Positions 58,093 through 64,000 of a stretch of DNA of 64,000 nt are shown here, piece after piece. The position numbers and the translations under genes are program-made. The first letter of the stretch is position 1. Each line of letters starts with the position of its first letter. The notes beneath the pieces were generated by a model that saw nothing but the letters and a program-made list of their open reading frames with translations, searched no databases and was not told where the DNA came from. The stretch covers positions 67,628,992-67,692,991 of the forward strand of contig NC_079498.1 of the NCBI RefSeq assembly GCF_030052815.1. The letters are read 5' to 3'. The DNA comes from Hevea brasiliensis (taxonomy: Eukaryota; Streptophyta; Magnoliopsida; Malpighiales; Euphorbiaceae).

Positions 58093-61000
58093 TGTCACAC
58101 CTTATCCGGGGTAAGGCATGACATGTTCCCGTAGCATACCTAATGAATTACCGAACTCCACCTACCGATAACCCATTAGTTATGCTATAAAGGATTTTAA
58201 AACAAATCATAGATTTTTATCTTATCAATTCTTTTTGTGGAAAACTGCATGAGAATAGTTAAAATTCCATGAAAACATTCATTGGAAATAATGATAGACT
58301 AAATATTGCAAAAGTTACGTTTTCATAAGTCTCAAAGTAAAATACAAATTAGTTACAAACTCAAAATGTGATAGCAATGCAATACTTTTAAATACAAATT
58401 GCTCAATGTCCGTACATCCATACATATAGGTACAAAATACATCAAAAGGAAATTAAAGGGGTATACCTACGATATATACCCACAATCAAAACCAAAATGC
58501 TGCTTCCAAGTCTCTCACTCAGCAGCCTTCTCCTTTCCCTTTGCTGTGACAGCATAAATAAGCTATCACTGAGTACACCACTCAGTGGTGCACAACTAAT
58601 AACTTTAAAACTTAAAATAAAGTAAAGCTTGTCAAGGCATAATAAATCACATCCTTCTTAAGCATCAAAACATCACAATAGTTTTAAGTTCATAAGAGCC
58701 ATTTATTAGAATAACATTTCAAATGAGAAATCACACTTCATAAATCACAATTCATAAAGCATTAGTGTTGCCAACATCAACACATAGTTCAGGCCATGAC
58801 ACAAAATTTCACGATCAGTGCCATGTTGTACACCACGACAATATCAACCTCACTAACCATTATTAATGAGGGAAGGGCTAGCTAGCTAATGAGTACTCAT
58901 TTAGTCTTACCCTACTAACCATTATTAATAGGAGACATAATCAATATCAATTATCAACCCTAAGTAGCCGTTACTACTGGGGAGTTCCAAAAGGGACTGT
59001 CATGCTAACTGTGGTTTCAAAACAGTTTCTAAAATTTTTCCACTCAACAATCACATTTATACACCAATAAACACATTTAAATTCATCATAATATCTATAT
59101 AAAGGTGACAACACCTAAATTTCTTAAATGCAAGAGAAAAACTATATTTCAGTCAAAGTAAACTTGTTCAAAGCAAACTCATTCAAATAAACACATTCCA
59201 AACAATTTACAAGTTTAAAAACAAAGAAAAGGTTAGTTGTGCACAAACCTTCAATGCTCTCCTTTCTCTTTACTCACTATTTCTTATCCATCCCAACCTC
59301 TTTCTCTACTGAAAATACACAAATAGAATGTCTCAATACGCATCTCAATTGCTGCTTTAATGAATGTCTAATGCATCCCAAATCAGCTTTGCAAATTTTA
59401 GAAAGTTTTAGTTTTGGACAGCTTGGTGCCCCAATCTTTGAACCTAATTTTTTCCTAGTTATGATCATAATTTGATGAGCTGTTCTGCATGAAAATTGTT
59501 CATCTGGGTCTTAAATTTATTTTCCTTTTTGAATCATCTAATTCAGAGCTGTGTAGCTCAAGTTATGATAGAAAAACGATTATTGTTTATGTTACTATTC
59601 ACCTTGTAGTTTCAGTTCTAGCAGATTTAACGATCCAAATTCGTTCAGCAATTTGGTCAAGTTAAGTCCATAATTTGGTCTAATGTTCTTCATACGAAAT
59701 GTTCTACTATGTCTTAGGTTTCCATCAGTTTAAGAATCGCCTAAATTGAAGTTTTCTAGAGAGAGTGATGGCCATGCAAAATTTATTGTTCATATGATCA
59801 ATTTACAGATTTCTAGATTTTCTATAGATTTGGTGATTCAAATTTGCTTAGCAATTTGATTGGGTTAAGTCCATAATTTGGCCTTAAGTTCTTGATATGA
59901 AATGTTCTACTGTGTTTTAAGTTTCTATCAGTTTAAGAATCACCTAAATCAAAGTTTTCTATAGAGAGTTATGGCCATGCAAATTTTACTATTCATATGA
60001 TCAATCTGCAGATTTCCAGATTTTTTACAGATTTGGTGATTCAGCTTTGCTTAGCAATTTGATTGGGTTAAGTTAATAATTTGGCCTTAAGTTCTTCATA
60101 TGAAATGTTCTACTGTGTTTTAATTTCTATCGGTTCAAGAATCACCTAAATCAGAGTTTTCTAGAGAGAGTTATGGCCATGCAAAGTTTACTGTTCATGC
60201 GCCTAATTTTGCAGGTTCCAGAATTTTGTCTCCAAGTTCAAGCCAAGTTTTAGGCAATTTCTGGGTTGGGTCTCTTCATGAAAATTCTAGCCCTATGTCT
60301 TAAGTTTCATTTCCAATTGGTTTCACACCAATTAGAGTTGTGTAGCTCAATTTATGGGCTGTCAAACACACTGAACTCAGTGTACAAATTCTGCCCTAGG
60401 TTCAAATTTTCATTTCTTCAATTATTCCCAGTAACAAACCTCAATTCATATTTAATTCACCCAAAATGATTATAATTTAGCATTGACACATCAATGGCAC
60501 TTTCTACCACAAAACCCACAATTTTCAAACACCAAAGTTTGCAATTTTCCCTAATCTTACCATTTCATTACTTCCATTCATCAATCCAATGTCGATTCAA
60601 ACTAAATAAATATCAAATGACCATAATTTAACATTACACACACCAATTTCACTCTCTAGCGCCAAAGCTCCAATTTTCCCATGAACCCTAATCTCCCATA
60701 ATTAAATTTATACATATTTCATGCAATTTCTTTGCCCAAATCATGTATACTACTTCAACTAAACTTAATATCATCATCAATTTCATTCAAAGACATCAAA
60801 CCCTAACTTTTCTCTAATTTGGCCAAAACCCTAGTTTAGATTCTATACATGTTTTCTTTCATTCTTTTTATGAAATTTCATCATAAATTAACTACATTCA
60901 AGGCTTATACAACTAATCTAACATAAAAAGGAAGCTTACCTCAAGTGACCACTTCTAATCTTCAAGTTCTTCCAATTCTTTTGTTCTCTTAGCTTTTAAT

Positions 61001-61610
61001 CTCTCAATCAAAGATAAATTTGATGTTTTCTACCAATTAGATAGAAAACCCATGGAGAAAAAGTGGGAAAAATCAAGAGTTGAGAGAGGTTGTGAGTGAA
61101 AGAATGAAGAAAGAAGAAATAAAAGAGAGGGAGAGGGAGAGAGTGTGGGGCAACACAATGGGGGAGAAAGAGAAGAAATGGCTTTTTAATTTGTCTTATC
61201 TTTTATATATATTTATTCCCAAAATTAGTTTATTTCAGTTAAAAATTTTAATTGTGTAAAAAATGTCATAAAACTTACAATTTTATTTCCTTTCTTTTCT
61301 TTTTATATTTACACTAAATTTTCCTCAATATTTCTTCATAATTCAATAGTTTATTTTCATTTAATTTAATTAACATTTTGATTGAAAGTAAACTCTTGAG
61401 GTGAATTGACTAAAATGCCCTTCATTGGGTCATAGTCCTTCTTTTTCATAATACCCGTTAAATCCTTAGGCCTTTGGTTCACTTGAATTTTTATTGTGTC
61501 TATCTCAATTAATTTTGCATTTATTTTTAGTACTCAAGATGTTCTTTGAATAGTACTAGTCACAGACTAAAAATGGTACTATTCATAACTCGGAGGTTCA
61601 GGGTTTTACA
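58093..61610 (-). repeat. 5' LTR of element C (3518 bp)
   Basis: Plus-strand edges TGTCACACCTTATCC and GGGTTTTACA. Collinear with the left LTR apart from D. A TATA-like stretch lies near 61197-61215 and tandem ~190-bp units at about 59750-60200. The small ORFs at 59239-59475 and its left-LTR twin at 47481-47717 are parallel chance frames in LTR sequence, not genes. Confidence 0.9.
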
Positions 61611-61615
61611 CACGT

Positions 61616-62597
61616 GGTTTCTAGTGAAGGCATTCAAGTGGATCCCAAGAAAATTGAGGCAGTAACTGATTGGCTTAGGCCTACAACAATCACTGAGGTG
61701 CAAAATTTTATGGGCCTAGTTGGCTACTAAAGGCATTTTGTACAGAATTTCTCCAGGATAACAGCTCCCCTAACTAAGTTAACTCGGAAGAATGTTCCAT
61801 TCATTTGGACAGATGATTGTGAGGAGAACTTCCTGAAGCTTAAGGAATGTCTAACTATAGCCCCTGTGTTGATATTACTAATGTGTGGTGAAGGATATAC
61901 TGTGTACTGTGATGCTTCTAGAGTTGGTTTATGGTGTGTTTTAATGCAGCATGGGAAATTAGTGGCTTATGCTTCAAGGCAGCTAAAAAGGCATGAGCAG
62001 AACTACCCCACCCATGATTTGGAAATGGTGGCTATAGTCTTTGCATTAAAGATCTGGAGACACTACCTGTGTGGTGAAGTGTGCGAGATATACACTGACC
62101 ATAAGAGTTTGAAGTACATCTTTCAACAGAGGGATTTAAACTTAAGGTAGAGGAGATGATGGAGCTTATGAAGGATTATGATTGTACCATCCAGTATCAT
62201 CCTGGGAAGGCTAATGTAGTAGTAGATGCTCTGAGTAGAAAATCTTCTGGCAACTTAGCGCACATATCAGCGGAGAGGAGACCGTTGATTTAGGAAATAC
62301 ATGAGTTGATGGATCGAGGTCTGATCTTGGATATTTAAGATGAGGGGGTATTATTGGGCCATTTTTTAGTAAGACTAGAACTGCGAGATAGAATCAGAGT
62401 TTCCCAGCACAGGGACCCGCAATTGATGAAGATTATAGAAAGAGTGCAGTAGGTGAAGGATGTGAATTTGGATTTGTAAATGATGGCACTCTTATACAAG
62501 GTTCCAGGATATGTGTGCTCGACATGGATAAACTCAGGAATGAGATCATGCAAGAGGCACACTATACACCTTATAATGTCCACCCAGGCTCCATCAA
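61616..62597 (+). pseudogene. Element B pol, second part (RT end, RNase H, integrase start)
   Basis: Resumes in the frame broken at 46335: VVSSEGIQVDPKKIEAVTDW, then FMGLVGY with a stop before RHF. RNase H has [15 protein letters not shown] and [11 protein letters not shown]. After 62150 the frame shifts, with [16 protein letters not shown] and DALSRKS readable. The N-terminal zinc-binding part of integrase (EAHYTPY, then HPGS) begins and is cut at 62597 by LTR E. Confidence 0.88.
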
Positions 62598-64000
62598 TGT
62601 AACACCCCTATGATCGGTAGTGTGTTCTACTGTTTCGGTGATCAGTGTCTATCTAGACAGCTAGGATGCTTGGAATTATATTTAAATATTAGTGTGAAGA
62701 TATAAGGTAGTGAAATACAAGAAAAGAAAATATAAGATAAACAAAGGAAAAATAATAGCAATGAAATGAAACCGTTAAACGAGCCGAAAACCATAGCGAT
62801 GGGTGACCGCACTGGGAAGTTGCGGTGTGGACCATTGACTAGCCCTAGACCGCGGGGAACCCTGGAAAATGTTTTTAAGACTTAAATAAACATCTATTGA
62901 AGTATAAATGTCATTAGAAATATCAAAGAAAAATTAATTAATTAGTACAAAGAAAAACGAAAAATCGAAAAAAAACGACAAAATTTGGTGTTACCGAAAA
63001 ATCGGGAATGCAACCCGAATAGGGGCATTTTGGTCAATTGACACTCCAAGTTGACTTTTGACCTAAATGTATATTAAAAATAAGTAGTATTAAACTTTGA
63101 AAATGCCATGAAAATAAGAAATATAACACATAATGTAATTAAAGGAATTATGAGGGCATTCTGGCAATTATGATAACTTTGGATTATTATAATGTTAATT
63201 GATAATTAATGGGACTTAGTGGGACGTTAGTAGACAGATATAAGACCACTTAGTGACATGAATCAGCCATTTTTCACTTCATCTTCAACCTCCTCATCAC
63301 CTTACCGAAATTGAATTCTCATTTTCCTCCATGGCCGCACCTTGCATGGAGCTCAAGACTTCCATCATCAAGCCATGATCCTTCAATACTCCCTTCACTA
63401 AAGTTATTCTCCACACCATGGGAAGCATGTAGAAAGCAAGAAAGAAAGGTTTTGGTTAAGATTTGGTCAAGCCTCAAAGGTGGTAAGTGTGTATTTTCCA
63501 TTCTTGCTTCCTTAAACTTTGAAAGGATGTTGTGGATAGTTGATTTATGGAAGAATTTTTGTTGTTGATGATTTATTTGAGGAACCTAATTTTGGCAGCC
63601 ATGGTGATTAAAGAGCTTTGAATTGTTTTCACATGAATTTGATGGGTATTGATGTTGATTGAAGTAAATAAAAGTTCTAGTAGGTTAATTATTGGTGTTT
63701 GTTATAGTTAAGTACTTAAATTGGAAATTGATTTTGAGTTTGAAATTTTCTGTGTATTGCTTAAATGGACAGCCATGGAATTGTATATTAAATGAACTAT
63801 TCTTACATGTATTGTGGAGAATTAATGTTGATTAATGTGATTTAAGATTTTAGTAAGTTAACTTTATGTATATGTGATAATTGACCAAGTGAAAATTGGA
63901 GATTGAAAGCAATTATGGGAGGCTTTACAATTCTGCAGCTTGTTAACTTCTTGAAGAATGCTGGAATTCATGAAGTTGTTTGATGAATTATGGTCTTAAA
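62598..64000 (+). mobile_element. LTR E, 5' part, runs off window
   Basis: Begins TGTAACACCCCTATGATCGG inside B's integrase; left flank ATCAA would be the target duplication. Its start shares TACTGTTTCGGTGATC with D and a similar block with A, so it is another member of this LTR group. The first 1403 bases are seen; whether it is a solo LTR or a full element lies outside the window. The ORF at 63311-63568 sits in the LTR leader region and I do not regard it as a gene. Confidence 0.82.

Larger units (their letters stand above)
46336..61610 (-). mobile_element. Element C: dead Ty3/gypsy chromovirus nested in B
   Basis: 15,275 bp including a nested solo LTR (D). Target duplication CACGT (61611-61615) against CACAT (46331-46335); B's reading frame is restored across it. 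Minus-strand order: 5' LTR at 58093-61610, PBS, gag, pol with chromodomain-like end, polypurine tract, 3' LTR 46336-53234. The left LTR terminus reads AGTCACACC where TG is expected, so it has mutated. Coding capacity is lost. Confidence 0.92.
40932..64000 (+). mobile_element. Element B: Ty3/gypsy element, interrupted twice, 3' end outside window
   Basis: 5' LTR (40932-43638), PBS, gag, protease, RT up to 46335, then element C (46336-61610). RT and RNase H resume at 61616 and run into the integrase zinc-finger region, where LTR E cuts in at 62598. The candidate left target duplication is AATGT (40927-40931), which cannot be checked without the other end. The same family is present as the LTR fragment at 1-472. 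Confidence 0.88.

Overview
The window reads as nuclear DNA of a eudicot plant. It has TIR-NBS-LRR (TNL) resistance genes, which are absent from grasses, in GT-AG split exons, long AT-rich spacers and nested Ty3/gypsy retrotransposons with 2.5-3.5 kb LTRs. The species cannot be fixed from the sequence alone; a woody rosid is only a guess.

Left half, 1-38556: a broken TNL cluster. TNL-1 (1410-12008) is complete, with five exons and a continuous 1148-residue frame (TIR, NB-ARC, LRR, C-JID). Its first intron is about 6.9 kb and is filled with repeat debris, including a 306-bp MITE. TNL-2 (29502-32778) is a nearly identical NBS-LRR copy with no TIR exon, a 1-bp deletion and a nonsense codon. TNL-3 (34808-35277) is a nearly identical promoter plus TIR exon whose NBS-LRR part is deleted; its intron carries a 1569-bp Mutator-type element. 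So one copy is whole, one has lost its front and one has lost its back.

Between TNL-1 and TNL-2 lie a LINE RNase H / LTR chimera (13540-14258), a complete but dead Tekay-like chromovirus (element A, 15636-25874, TSD AAAGG) inserted in a second copy of the TNL-1 intron repeat, and a truncated inverted LTR of the same family (26690-29034) that abuts the TNL-2 break. A LTRs carry exact 192-bp tandem units, four in one LTR and two in the other, each holding a 15-bp-arm palindrome.

Right half, 38557-64000: no host gene was seen. A LINE endonuclease fragment is followed by gypsy element B (LTR from 40932). B is interrupted inside its reverse transcriptase by element C (46336-61610, minus strand). 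One LTR of C is itself interrupted by solo LTR D (49252-52616, TSD TTTAA). B resumes at 61616 and is cut again by LTR E (62598 to window end). All retroelement coding regions are dead, with many stops that look like C-to-T or G-to-A changes.

The only likely functional product is TNL-1, an intracellular immune receptor. The TIR-only TNL-3 is a candidate short TIR protein.
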